The notes beneath the pieces were generated by a model, which was not told the DNA's origin, did no database searches, and was given only the letters and a program-made list of their open reading frames with translations. 22,433 nt of DNA from Anaerolineae bacterium. GTDB taxonomy: Bacteria; Chloroflexota; Anaerolineae; B4-G1; SLSP01. Below, in pieces: positions 8,676-16,860 of this stretch (position 1 is the stretch's first letter; each line of letters begins with the position of its first letter). Position numbers and translations under genes: made by a program. The stretch is taken from NCBI GenBank assembly GCA_016928755.1, contig JAFGKB010000180.1, positions 1 through 22,433 on the forward strand, given 5' to 3'.

Positions 8676-10475
8676 ATGGTCGAAGACGCAGAACGATTCG
8701 AAGAAGATAATGCGGGTGTGGATTCCCCAGATGCCGGAGAAATGCCCCGGTTAGAAGAGGCCGTTCAAATATCAGAAAACGTTAAGCAGGAAATGTTAGC
8801 GCTGGGGGACATTACAGCTTGGCGGGCGTTGCTATTACGCCGGGTAAGCATTGCTTCGTTAGTACTGGCATTGCCGATTCTTATCGCAACTTCTTATGTG
8901 GCTTCTGGGCTGCCGGATGCTTGGATTACGCCTGTATATATCATTGCATACCTGGTTGTGGCCGTGATTACGTTCTCAAAACGTTTCAACTATGAGTCTC
9001 GCGCTTTCACGATGCTCAGTGTCTTTTTCGCGTTAGGCGTTATTGACCTTATGGATGTGGGCGTGGGAGGTGATGGGCGCATGTTCTTCTTAGCCGTGCC
9101 CATTATGGCGGTTCTCTTATTAGGTAAGCGCGCCGGTTTTATTGCCCTGGCACTTACCAGTTTAACGCTTATTGGTTTTGCTTTTGCTTTCTCAATGGGG
9201 ATTTTCACAGTACCTGCCGGTCTAGAGGTTAATTCAGCAAGCTGGGAATGGTGGTTGTCTGGCGTTGGCATTTTCCTTTTGCTAGGGGGGCTGCTGGTAA
9301 CCACACAGAATTATATTGTACCTAATTTGCTGGCGGCTCTGGAACACAATCGTGAGTTTGTTGAGGAATTGCAGGTCACGCATCAGGTACTCCAAGAGCA
9401 GGCGGATGCTTTGCGTGTGTCTAATCAGTTATTGCAGGAACGGGCAACAGCCTTGGAGACCACTGCTTTGGTAGCCCAAGATGTCGCTTCGGTATTGGAA
9501 CTTCAGGAACTGCTTACACGGGTTGTTGAGTTGATTAGTGATCGGTTTGAATTTTATCATGCCGGCATCTTTCTCCTTGACCCTCTGGGAGAGTGGGCTG
9601 TTTTACAGGCGGCATCTAGCGCAGGTGGACAACGGATGTTAGAAAACCACCACCGGTTACGAGTTGGACATGAAGGAACCGTGGGGTATGTGACTCGATA
9701 TGGGGTTCCGCGTATCGCACTAGATGTCGGTGCTGATGCTGTATTTTTTGATAACCCTGATTTGCCAGATACGCGCTCGGCAATGACTTTACCTTTACAA
9801 GTGCGTGGGGAGATTATCGGGGCCTTGGATGTGCAGAGCACCGAACCGGGGGCATTCACAAATGAAGACGCGGAGATTATGCAGGCTTTAGCCAATCAAG
9901 TCGCCGTCGCTATCAGTAATGCGCGTCTTTTTGAACAGGCGGAGAAGAGCGTCGAAGCTGAGCGACGTGCTTATGGTGAGATTAGCCGGGAGTCATGGCG
10001 GCGGATGTTATGGGGACGCCAGAAAAGCGGGTATCAGTACACACCAGAAGGCGTGTATTCTCTTGAACAATTAGAATCTACTCGCGTAATAGGCGACGAG
10101 GACGGTGTTGAGGAGAGTCCCCGCTTACCGGAGTTAGCTTTGCCTCTCAGTGTCCGGGGGCAGGTGATTGGCCGGCTCCGGGCACATAAACCGCATAGTG
10201 CCGACACCTGGAGTGAAGAAGAGATTGGCCTAATGCATACCTTGATGGAGCAGTTAGAATTGGCTTTGGATGGTGCCCGGTTATATGAAGATATACAACG
10301 CCGTGCGGTTCAGGAGCAGTTGGTCGGAGAAATTACAAGTAAGATGCGCGAGACGTTGGATATGGATAGCATCTTGCAGACAGCGGCGCGTGAGATCCGT
10401 GATGCACTCTCCTTGGCCGAGGTTGAGGTGCGTTTGGGTTCTGAGGTAGCCGCCGATAAATCGCCGGCAGGATAG
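8676..10475 (+). CDS. Six-TM sensor with acidic N-terminus, GAF and half-GAF module, no output domain
   Basis: 599 residues. A hydrophilic, acidic N-terminus (1-50) precedes about six hydrophobic segments (56-76, 83-101, 110-127, 135-150, 154-174, 193-215). A coiled coil (222-265, THQVLQEQADALRVSNQLLQE) leads into a GAF domain at 276-420 (YHAGIFLLD; RIALDVGADAV; TLPLQVRGEIIGALDVQS). The linker carries AYGEISRESW (432-441) and GYQYT (452-456); the shortened GAF-like unit is 484-537 and the stub 545-599 (KMRETLDMDSILQTAAREI). The GAF is most like that of the 6176 gene, although the membrane region is of the same type as the 2710 gene. Only one base separates it from the upstream stop; AGGAG at 8663-8667 supports the ATG. 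It is followed by a binding lipoprotein gene, repeating the six-TM sensor plus binding protein order of 2710-6172. Signal unknown; no catalytic output seen. Confidence 0.85.
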   Translation: MVEDAERFEEDNAGVDSPDAGEMPRLEEAVQISENVKQEMLALGDITAWRALLLRRVSIASLVLALPILIATSYVASGLPDAWITPVYIIAYLVVAVITFSKRFNYESRAFTMLSVFFALGVIDLMDVGVGGDGRMFFLAVPIMAVLLLGKRAGFIALALTSLTLIGFAFAFSMGIFTVPAGLEVNSASWEWWLSGVGIFLLLGGLLVTTQNYIVPNLLAALEHNREFVEELQVTHQVLQEQADALRVSNQLLQERATALETTALVAQDVASVLELQELLTRVVELISDRFEFYHAGIFLLDPLGEWAVLQAASSAGGQRMLENHHRLRVGHEGTVGYVTRYGVPRIALDVGADAVFFDNPDLPDTRSAMTLPLQVRGEIIGALDVQSTEPGAFTNEDAEIMQALANQVAVAISNARLFEQAEKSVEAERRAYGEISRESWRRMLWGRQKSGYQYTPEGVYSLEQLESTRVIGDEDGVEESPRLPELALPLSVRGQVIGRLRAHKPHSADTWSEEEIGLMHTLMEQLELALDGARLYEDIQRRAVQEQLVGEITSKMRETLDMDSILQTAAREIRDALSLAEVEVRLGSEVAADKSPAG

Positions 10476-10493
10476 ATGCAGCGGATAAGTTGT

Positions 10494-10520
10494 TATAGGC
10501 TCAGATGGTCTTAGCCTATA
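10494..10520 (+). promoter_or_regulatory. Near-perfect hairpin just upstream of the lipoprotein Shine-Dalgarno
   Basis: The arm TATAGGCT (10494-10501) is exactly complementary to AGCCTATA (10513-10520). One C/T mismatch follows, then AGA (10503-10505) pairs with TCT (10509-10511) around a TGG loop, so 11 of 12 positions pair. It ends three bases before GGAGG (10524-10528), which serves the ATG at 10533. No T-run follows, so it is not a standard intrinsic terminator. Possible roles are a protein-binding operator, an mRNA end-stabiliser or processing point that raises lipoprotein expression over the sensors, or a structure affecting ribosome access. The structure is seen; the role is inferred. 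Confidence 0.55.
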
Positions 10521-10532
10521 TACGGAGGAATT

Positions 10533-11537
10533 ATGGAGAGCTGGTTAAAAGCTACATGGGTATTGTTGATAGGAGCTTTGCTTGCCGGGTGTGGAGCGCC
10601 GGCCTCTGTTGCTACGCCAGATGCAGTGACGGTCCAATTGAGTTGGTTGCATAATGTTGAATTTGCAGGGTTCTATGTTGCACAACAATTAGGATACTAT
10701 AGCGATGTTAACCTGGATGTCACACTGCTCCCTGGTGGTCCATCTGTAGACGCAGCCACTGAAGTTATTGCCGGGGATGCTCAGTTTGGTATAGTCTCAG
10801 CCGATCAGGTTATTTATCAGCGTTATTTGGGTCATAATCTAGTCGCTGTTGCGAGTATTTTTCAACGTAATCCTTTAATGATTATGGCTATGGAAGACAG
10901 TGGTATCTTGCGCCCTCATGATTTGGCCGGTAAAACAGTAGGCGTAATTTCTGCTGATATGGATACAACTTGGGATCTTCAATTTCTAGCTTTGTTAGAT
11001 CATATAAACGTTAACCCATCTGATATGACATTTTTACCTATTGAAGATTATTATGGGGCGAATTCTTTATTATATTACGATATGCAAGCCGTGAGTGGCT
11101 TTTTCTCTACAAACGAGTTGGTACAAGCTAATATGGATGGCATAAACGTAGTGCGAATGTACTACAGTGATTATGGGGGTGTTACTTACGTGAACCCGTT
11201 ATTCACTACTGAACAACTGATTGAGCAGAATCCTGACTTGGTTGACCGTTTTGTAAAAGCAACTATGCGTGGCTACCAATACGCAGTCGCCTATCCAGAG
11301 GAAGCCGCAAAGATTAGTTTGCAGTATTATACGGATCTGGAGAATGTTAGTTTACAAGTTGTGACCGAAATGATGTATGCACAAGTTCCGTTCATTGATT
11401 CTGGGGATGCCCAAATTGGTTGGTTGGACTCTTTGGTGTGGGAGTATACGCAGGAGACGTTAGTTGAGCAGGGGATTATAATGCCCGTAACAAACCTGGG
11501 AACACCTTATACTAATGAGTTTTTACCTGAGGATTGA
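10533..11537 (+). CDS. NMT1/ThiY-like solute-binding lipoprotein
   Basis: 334 residues, typical length for the NMT1/THI5-like (SsuA/ThiY) periplasmic binding family. A short signal sequence ends in the lipobox LLAGC, with Cys20 as the predicted lipidated residue. The family hallmark VTVQLSWLHNVEFAGFYVAQ (33-52) is followed by GYYSDVNLDVTLLPGG, then AGDAQFGIVSADQVI and DLAGKTVGVI; all are in the usual order. ThiY relatives bind pyrimidine thiamine precursors and others bind sulfonates or nitrogenous compounds; the ligand here cannot be told. No transporter permease or ATPase is adjacent, so it is an orphan binding protein set among GAF sensors. Its Shine-Dalgarno GGAGG (10524-10528) is among the best in the window and follows a hairpin. 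Function as a ligand-presenting partner of membrane sensors is inferred; supplying a distant ABC transporter is the alternative. Confidence 0.88.
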   Translation: MESWLKATWVLLIGALLAGCGAPASVATPDAVTVQLSWLHNVEFAGFYVAQQLGYYSDVNLDVTLLPGGPSVDAATEVIAGDAQFGIVSADQVIYQRYLGHNLVAVASIFQRNPLMIMAMEDSGILRPHDLAGKTVGVISADMDTTWDLQFLALLDHINVNPSDMTFLPIEDYYGANSLLYYDMQAVSGFFSTNELVQANMDGINVVRMYYSDYGGVTYVNPLFTTEQLIEQNPDLVDRFVKATMRGYQYAVAYPEEAAKISLQYYTDLENVSLQVVTEMMYAQVPFIDSGDAQIGWLDSLVWEYTQETLVEQGIIMPVTNLGTPYTNEFLPED

Positions 11538-11541
11538 TAGA

Positions 11542-11625
11542 GTGACTGCGAAATTATGGGATAAACCCGCAGAGCAATTGATAAATGGATATAGATACGG
11601 GTTCAATGATAAGGCTATCTTTTAA
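11542..11625 (+). CDS. Possible 27-residue small ORF in the gap after the lipoprotein
   Basis: A GTG at 11542 opens a 27-codon frame ending in TAA at 11623-11625 within the 103-bp gap. GAGG (11529-11532) lies nine bases upstream, at the very end of the lipoprotein gene, and could serve it. The peptide would read VTAKLWDKPAEQ and end in DKAIF; it is hydrophilic with two aromatic clusters and resembles nothing I recognise. It is in the same frame as the next gene, separated from it by the stop and 15 bases. It could be a leader peptide or chance; chance is not excluded at this length. Confidence 0.15.
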   Translation: MTAKLWDKPAEQLINGYRYGFNDKAIF

Positions 11626-11640
11626 GGCCCTGGAGGCAGT

Positions 11641-14616
11641 ATGGCAGACAAAGAAACTTTACCTGTAGAAGACGCTGGATTGGAATCCGGGGAACTAACG
11701 GATTATACAGGGACTGATAAAGGTTTGGGTGATACGCATAGGGTGCATAATGCAGTTGTCCAGCAACCGGTTACGGACCGCGACGCGCATCGTTCTTTAC
11801 TTTTGGCGCGTATTATTACCTTTGCTTCCGTGATTGGTGCGTTGGCTTTGGCGCGTGACCTCTTATTATATTTTCAGTCGGGTATCGAACAAGCCCTAAT
11901 TGTTGCGGTCGGGGCATTTATTGGATTGTGCCTGGTTGCTGTTGCTTACTGGCAATATCGCCGGGAGAATGTCTATGCCTCCGCTTTGTCATTAATTATG
12001 GCCGTGACTCTCTCTTATTCAGTAGCGGAGTTGGTTCTTCTTGGCCTGAGTGAGTATGTTGTATTAAGTGGCATATTATTAATCGCTTTATTGGGTATTA
12101 CGCTTATTCCCAGTAGATGGCCTTCTTGGACGGCTATTATGGGGCTGTTTGCCCTTTATGTTCTGAGTATTAATTTTGTTGAGCCACTGCCCCGTTATAA
12201 TCTTGCTGACTACTCTGGTTATGATGTGGTTAAGATTACAGTCTCATTCATTGTTGTCCTAATGGCTGCCGCAGTATTGTGGCAGGTTATCCGTACCGTG
12301 CGTTTTAAATCTCTGCGTGATCAGTTACTCATCGCGTTTGTGTCAGTGGTCTTACTATCAGCTTTTATTATTAATCTGGTTTCGTTCAATCAGGCGGCCC
12401 GGATAAATGAAGAGCAACTGATTGATAAATTGGAAGCTGTTGCGACGCTTAAAGAGGGAGAGATTAACGATTGGATTGCAGACCTAAAGCTGGATATGAA
12501 AGATGAGGTAGAACGTGATGGTGCTCTAAGACCTATGCTCCTTTTACTTCAAATCAGTAATGATATAGTGTCGGATCCAGCGCTGCGCTCTGCTCAACCG
12601 GATTGGCAAGTGACTCATGATGAACTCTTTCGGCGTTTTGAACAAACTATCGCCCTGCGCCGCAACTTCGACGAGTTCTTCTTGATGAACTTGTCCGGAG
12701 AAGTGATTTTATCTTCAAATCTATTGAATGAAGGCAAAATCTTGAATCAGACGGAGTATTTCCGGCGTGGTGCCGGGGGGCAGTATATTAGCCCGCCCAC
12801 TTTCTCCCCGGCTTTAAATGAGATGACTGTTGTGCTTGCCCGTCCGATTGTCAACGAACCGGGGGACGTCATTGGCGTTTTTGCGGGGCGGGTAAATCTT
12901 GATAAATTAGGATCTCTGATGGAGGGAACTGCCGGCTTAGGTGAGACCGGTGAAACCTATCTAGTGGCTAAAAATCGTTTCTTGCTGCGCTCTGATGATT
13001 CTGGTAGTGATTATACTTATGCCCGTACTTATGTGCGCACGGAAGGCGTTGAAGCCGTCATTAAGGATCAGAAACCTGGCACTGGCATCTATATGGGGTA
13101 TCGAGATGCCCTTGTCGCGGGTGTTTACCATTGGATACCTGAATTAGAAGTTGCCTTGTTGGTTGAGCAGGAGCGCGCTGAAGCTTTAGCCCGTGCTCGT
13201 GAGACCACTATCATTAATTTGCTGGTTACCCTTGCTTCTGTGCTCTTGGCCGGTTTTGGTGCTAGTATGATTACGCGTTCTATCTCCAGTCCCCTCGCTA
13301 AATTTGCTTCCACAGCCACACAGATCGCTGATGGAGATTTTTCCCAGTCCGTTGAAGTGGACCGTGATGATGAGGTTGGCTTGCTGGCTAATGCTTTTAA
13401 TACTATGACGTCTAGATTGCGTCAAATCGTGGGCCAGTTAGAAGAGCGCGTTTTAGAACGCACCCAGGAATTGGAACGGCGTTCAGCTTATTTCCAAGCT
13501 TCTGCTGAAGTCAGTCGTGCGGCTTCATCAATTCTCGATGTTGACCTGCTGATTCACCAGGTTGTGGATTTGATTCAAGAGCGGTTTAATCTTTATTATG
13601 TAGGGTTGTTCCTGGTTGATGATGTCGGTAAGTGGGCCATTCTACGAGCCGGTACGGGTGAGGCCGGACGTAAGATGTTAGCTCGTAACCATCGCTTGCA
13701 GGTTGGTGAGGGGATGATTGGATGGACTGTGGCGCATGGTGAGGCCCGTATTGCTCTACAAGCGGCGGAGGATGCAGTCCGCCAGGCGACAAGTGAATTG
13801 CCGGAGACTCGGTCAGAGGCTGCGCTGCCCTTGCGCTCTCGCGGGCAGGTCATTGGTGCCTTATCGGTACAAGATAATGTGCCCAATGCTTTTGATGAGG
13901 ACTCGCTCGCCGTATTGCAGACAATGGCGGATCAGGTGGCTATTGCTATTGATAACGCGCGCTTGTTAGCGACTGCCCAAGATTCATTGGAAGCAATGCA
14001 GCAGGCTTATGGACGTTTTAGTCAGGAAGCATGGGCCAAAGTCTTACGGGCTGGGATGGAAAAGGGTTATTTATGTAATGCCGCCGGTCAGGTGCGCTCC
14101 GTCGGTGGTATATGGCACCCGGCTATGGTTCAGGCTTTCCGTTCCGGTGCCCCCGTGCGTACCGGTGACGCGGACTTCCTATCTGTTGCTGCCCAGAGCG
14201 CAGATGGTCCACTTGCGGGTGATGAAACTGTGAATGCACCGGCAGCAGAAGATACCTTAGCCGTTCCTGTTAAAGTGCGTGATCAGGTACTTGGCGTGAT
14301 CCGGTTACGTAAACCGGCTGACACTGAGCCTTGGAATGCCCAGGAGTTAGAACTCATTGAGTCCCTAACCGATAAGTTAGGTGATGCTTTGGAAGCCGCC
14401 CGTTTGTACCAGGAGACCCAACGCCGAGCAGTACGGGAACAAGCGACACGGGAAATTACCGATAAGATGCGCCGTGCCACAAGTGTGGATGCGTTAATGC
14501 AGACTACTGTGCGCGAGGTGGCTTCGTTATTAGGGGTGCCCGGTACTTTCTTGCAATTGAGCGTCGTTGATGATACTTCTACTAACGGCAATGATGGTGG
14601 AAGCCAGGATGCATAA
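11641..14616 (+). CDS. Dual-input membrane sensor: six-TM region plus dCache, HAMP, GAF, half-GAF, no output domain
   Basis: 991 residues. After a hydrophilic N-terminus come about six TM segments (54-76, 85-104, 112-135, 139-155, 162-179, 195-219), then TM7 (227-250), an extracytoplasmic double-Cache-type domain (255-515; NQTEYFRRGAGGQYISPPTFS and GETGETYLVAKNRFLLRSD are characteristic) and TM8 (522-545). HAMP (546-600) and a coiled coil lead to a GAF domain (632-778) of the VGEGMIGW / PETRSEAALPLRSRGQVIGA type. The linker motif is AYGRFSQEAW (789-798); the shortened GAF-like unit (850-922) is interrupted by an Ala/Asp/Gly-rich stretch. The stub (932-991) is variant (MRRATSVDALMQTT). Cache domains usually bind small organic ligands. 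GGAGG at 11632-11636 fixes the start. This is the only gene here that joins both membrane input types. No catalytic output is present. Confidence 0.87.
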   Translation: MADKETLPVEDAGLESGELTDYTGTDKGLGDTHRVHNAVVQQPVTDRDAHRSLLLARIITFASVIGALALARDLLLYFQSGIEQALIVAVGAFIGLCLVAVAYWQYRRENVYASALSLIMAVTLSYSVAELVLLGLSEYVVLSGILLIALLGITLIPSRWPSWTAIMGLFALYVLSINFVEPLPRYNLADYSGYDVVKITVSFIVVLMAAAVLWQVIRTVRFKSLRDQLLIAFVSVVLLSAFIINLVSFNQAARINEEQLIDKLEAVATLKEGEINDWIADLKLDMKDEVERDGALRPMLLLLQISNDIVSDPALRSAQPDWQVTHDELFRRFEQTIALRRNFDEFFLMNLSGEVILSSNLLNEGKILNQTEYFRRGAGGQYISPPTFSPALNEMTVVLARPIVNEPGDVIGVFAGRVNLDKLGSLMEGTAGLGETGETYLVAKNRFLLRSDDSGSDYTYARTYVRTEGVEAVIKDQKPGTGIYMGYRDALVAGVYHWIPELEVALLVEQERAEALARARETTIINLLVTLASVLLAGFGASMITRSISSPLAKFASTATQIADGDFSQSVEVDRDDEVGLLANAFNTMTSRLRQIVGQLEERVLERTQELERRSAYFQASAEVSRAASSILDVDLLIHQVVDLIQERFNLYYVGLFLVDDVGKWAILRAGTGEAGRKMLARNHRLQVGEGMIGWTVAHGEARIALQAAEDAVRQATSELPETRSEAALPLRSRGQVIGALSVQDNVPNAFDEDSLAVLQTMADQVAIAIDNARLLATAQDSLEAMQQAYGRFSQEAWAKVLRAGMEKGYLCNAAGQVRSVGGIWHPAMVQAFRSGAPVRTGDADFLSVAAQSADGPLAGDETVNAPAAEDTLAVPVKVRDQVLGVIRLRKPADTEPWNAQELELIESLTDKLGDALEAARLYQETQRRAVREQATREITDKMRRATSVDALMQTTVREVASLLGVPGTFLQLSVVDDTSTNGNDGGSQDA

Positions 14617-14627
14617 GAGGTGATTTT

Positions 14628-16853
14628 ATGTGGCAAGGTTTGAAATTAAGGCAGCGTTTGGTCTTTAGTGTGGTTGGCACTATCTTATTAGTGCTGCTGT
14701 TAAGTGCCGGAGTGTCTTTCCGCACAGTTAATAGCGCACTTGAACATGAAGTCCGCCAGAAAGTGAGTGAGACGGTGAACGCTGGGATCGCGGGCTTGAG
14801 TGGATTCTTCCAAGCAACGGCTAAAATTCCTGTTGTTATGGCAGCCACTGTCATAGCAGATGATAGCGGAGACATATTTGCACTTCGTGATCGTATGCAC
14901 GAGATTGTGCGTTTAAACCCCGATATTTATGGTGTAAAGGTGGCCTTTGAGCCGTTTACATTTGACCCTGAGCGAGCACTGTTAGGACTTTCTTATTATC
15001 GTTCTGCCGGTACGGGAAGTTTGGTGTATCAAGAACTGGGTTCGCTAATGGGGACATCGGGTTGGAAAGATGAGTGGTATCTTAATGTTAAAAACGATCC
15101 TGGTTTACACTGGACCGAACCGGATTACTCAATTATAGCGGGTAACACTTGGTTAGTGACGGCTTCTTATCCTATAGTACAAGATGGTGACTTTATAGGT
15201 GTATCCGCAGTGGATGTCTACTTTGATGATCTTGAAAACATTGTTAGCAACCTGGTTATTGGTGAACAAGGTTATGTATTGGTCTTAACCGAGAAGCATA
15301 AGTTGGTTTTTGTTGTGGAAGGATCAACGGCTACTATCCCCGAAAAAGATGCTCTTGTACCGGGTATGGAAATACAATCCTGGCTCGATAAAGTGGAGGT
15401 TTTGAATACAATTTTCGTGGAGGAGTGGGCTGCAGGTTATACACTTATACCTGGGGGTATCGGTGATTCTGGTCCGGTGTGGGTTGTCACCCGGACAATT
15501 CCAGAAACGGGATGGCATGTGCTGAGTGTTGTCTCGCAGCGTGAAATGCTGGTTAGCGTAATACGGTCAGAATGGCTCATCATCGCTATTCTTGTAATGG
15601 GGGCATTTGTATTACTCCTTGTTGTTTCAGGTTTTGCTAATCGCTTTACCCGACCCTTGGAAATCTTACGTGAAGAAGTGTTGGCGATTGCTGCCGGGAA
15701 CTTTTCACGCCGGGTACCTGTGGATGATGAAGAAGATGAGATTGGTGCGTTGGCCAAAGCCTTTAATGATATGGCTATTAAGACAGAGCAGGTATTGGGG
15801 TCATTGGAGACTCGGGTTGCTGAGCGTACTCGAGACCTCTCTGCTGCGGCTGAAATTGCGCGGTTCACAACTTCATTTTTAGATCCTGATGAATTATTGA
15901 ATGAGACGGTTAACTTGATCCAGCAAAAGTTTAAATTGGATTATATAGGTGTGTTCCTGGTAGATACTGCGGGGCGTCATGCTATGTTGCGTGCTGCGAC
16001 CGGGGAATCTGGTGCACAATTGCTGGCTGACCGTCATCAAGTGGCCATTTCAGGGCAATCAACCGTTGCGCGCTGTATACGTACCGGGCATGCACAACGG
16101 GCAACTGGTGCTACGGCGAGCTTATCAGATGGTGGTTGTTTCCAGATGGTTCTCCCCCTCCGTGCGCGGGGGCATGTAATTGGGGCCTTGGACGTGCACG
16201 GGGTACCCGGTAAAGGGTTTACAGAGGGAAATATCACGGTATTCCAAACTCTGGCTGATCAGGTTGCGATTGCAATTGGTAATGCCCGGCTGTATGCTGA
16301 AGCACAGTCGGCATTGGAGGAGTTGGAATTAGTGCAACGCCGGTATTTGGGCCAACAATGGGGGGGCTTTACAAGCCAGCGCGTAGTTAAAGGTTATGTA
16401 AAGACTCCGGCCGGTTTAAGCTCACTCAGTGAGGGCGTGCTACCGGGGGTACAGGAAGCGTTATCTCAAGGCGAGACGGTGACACTCACTGATGAGGATG
16501 GACAATCATCCGTGGTTGTGCCGTTGACAGTTCGCGAGCAGGTCATTGGGGCTTTAGGTGTTCAACAAACTGAAAATGTGGAGGGCCTAGACGCTGAGAA
16601 TATGGCTTTGGTAGAGGCTTTGGCCGAGCAGTTTAGTCTGGCTGTTGAGAACCTACGTTTGGTAGACGAAACCCAACGCCGGGCTATGCAAGAAGAATTA
16701 GCCCGCCGGATTACGGCCCGGATGCGTGAATCTTTAGATGTGGATGCTGTTTTACGGACGGCGGCCCAGGAGTTCCATAATGAACTAGGTCTTGAGCGAG
16801 TGCGTGTCCGGTTATTATCCGGTTCAGAGATAGGCCCCAGGATTGAAGGGTAG
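14628..16853 (+). CDS. dCache-HAMP sensor with GAF and half-GAF module, no output domain
   Basis: 741 residues. TM1 (10-33) and TM2 (315-336) enclose a double-Cache domain (35-308): the helix after TM1, YGVKVAFEPFTFDPE (101-115), GWKDEWYLNVKNDPGLHWTEP (starting 145), then VTASYPIVQDGDFIGVSAVD and GEQGYVLVLTEKHKLVFV. HAMP is at 337-390 (RFTRPLEILREEVLAIAAGN). The GAF domain (418-557) has the usual LDYIGVFLVD start but lacks the RIALDVGxDAV segment of its relatives, so its pocket is probably different. The linker is reduced (RRYLGQQWGGF, 571-581), followed by the shortened GAF-like unit (625-679) and the stub (687-741, MRESLDVDAVLRTAAQE). AGAGGTG at 14616-14622, starting on the last base of the upstream stop, lies five bases before the ATG. 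It forms a Cache pair with the preceding gene. No kinase or methyl-accepting domain follows; ligand unknown. Confidence 0.87.
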   Translation: MWQGLKLRQRLVFSVVGTILLVLLLSAGVSFRTVNSALEHEVRQKVSETVNAGIAGLSGFFQATAKIPVVMAATVIADDSGDIFALRDRMHEIVRLNPDIYGVKVAFEPFTFDPERALLGLSYYRSAGTGSLVYQELGSLMGTSGWKDEWYLNVKNDPGLHWTEPDYSIIAGNTWLVTASYPIVQDGDFIGVSAVDVYFDDLENIVSNLVIGEQGYVLVLTEKHKLVFVVEGSTATIPEKDALVPGMEIQSWLDKVEVLNTIFVEEWAAGYTLIPGGIGDSGPVWVVTRTIPETGWHVLSVVSQREMLVSVIRSEWLIIAILVMGAFVLLLVVSGFANRFTRPLEILREEVLAIAAGNFSRRVPVDDEEDEIGALAKAFNDMAIKTEQVLGSLETRVAERTRDLSAAAEIARFTTSFLDPDELLNETVNLIQQKFKLDYIGVFLVDTAGRHAMLRAATGESGAQLLADRHQVAISGQSTVARCIRTGHAQRATGATASLSDGGCFQMVLPLRARGHVIGALDVHGVPGKGFTEGNITVFQTLADQVAIAIGNARLYAEAQSALEELELVQRRYLGQQWGGFTSQRVVKGYVKTPAGLSSLSEGVLPGVQEALSQGETVTLTDEDGQSSVVVPLTVREQVIGALGVQQTENVEGLDAENMALVEALAEQFSLAVENLRLVDETQRRAMQEELARRITARMRESLDVDAVLRTAAQEFHNELGLERVRVRLLSGSEIGPRIEG

Positions 16854-16857
16854 GTGG
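16852..16857 (+). promoter_or_regulatory. Shine-Dalgarno that favours the ATG at 16861
   Basis: AGGTGG overlaps the TAG stop of the upstream gene (16851-16853) and lies three bases before the ATG at 16861. The frame also extends upstream to a TTG at 16843 that would overlap the previous gene by 11 bp, but I see no convincing ribosome site before that codon (TAGGCCCC only). An ATG at 16912 is a further, less likely alternative. Confidence 0.5.
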
Positions 16858-16860
16858 AAA

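Noticed and set aside
10494..10520. Reading the hairpin before the lipoprotein gene as an intrinsic terminator
   Set aside because: The 3' side is followed by TACGGAGG and not a T-run, and it lies within the ribosome-site region of the next gene.
11558..11569. GGG...CCC hairpin in the 103-bp gap as a terminator
   Set aside because: Only three pairs and no T-run; coding resumes at once in the same direction.
11578..11610. Possible promoter with TTGATA at 11578 before the 11641 gene
   Set aside because: No acceptable -10 element at 16-18 bases; AATGAT is about 21 bases away. Not enough to call a promoter.
16843..16860. TTG at 16843 as the start of the third six-TM sensor
   Set aside because: It would add six residues with no upstream ribosome site; the ATG at 16861 has AGGTGG just before it.
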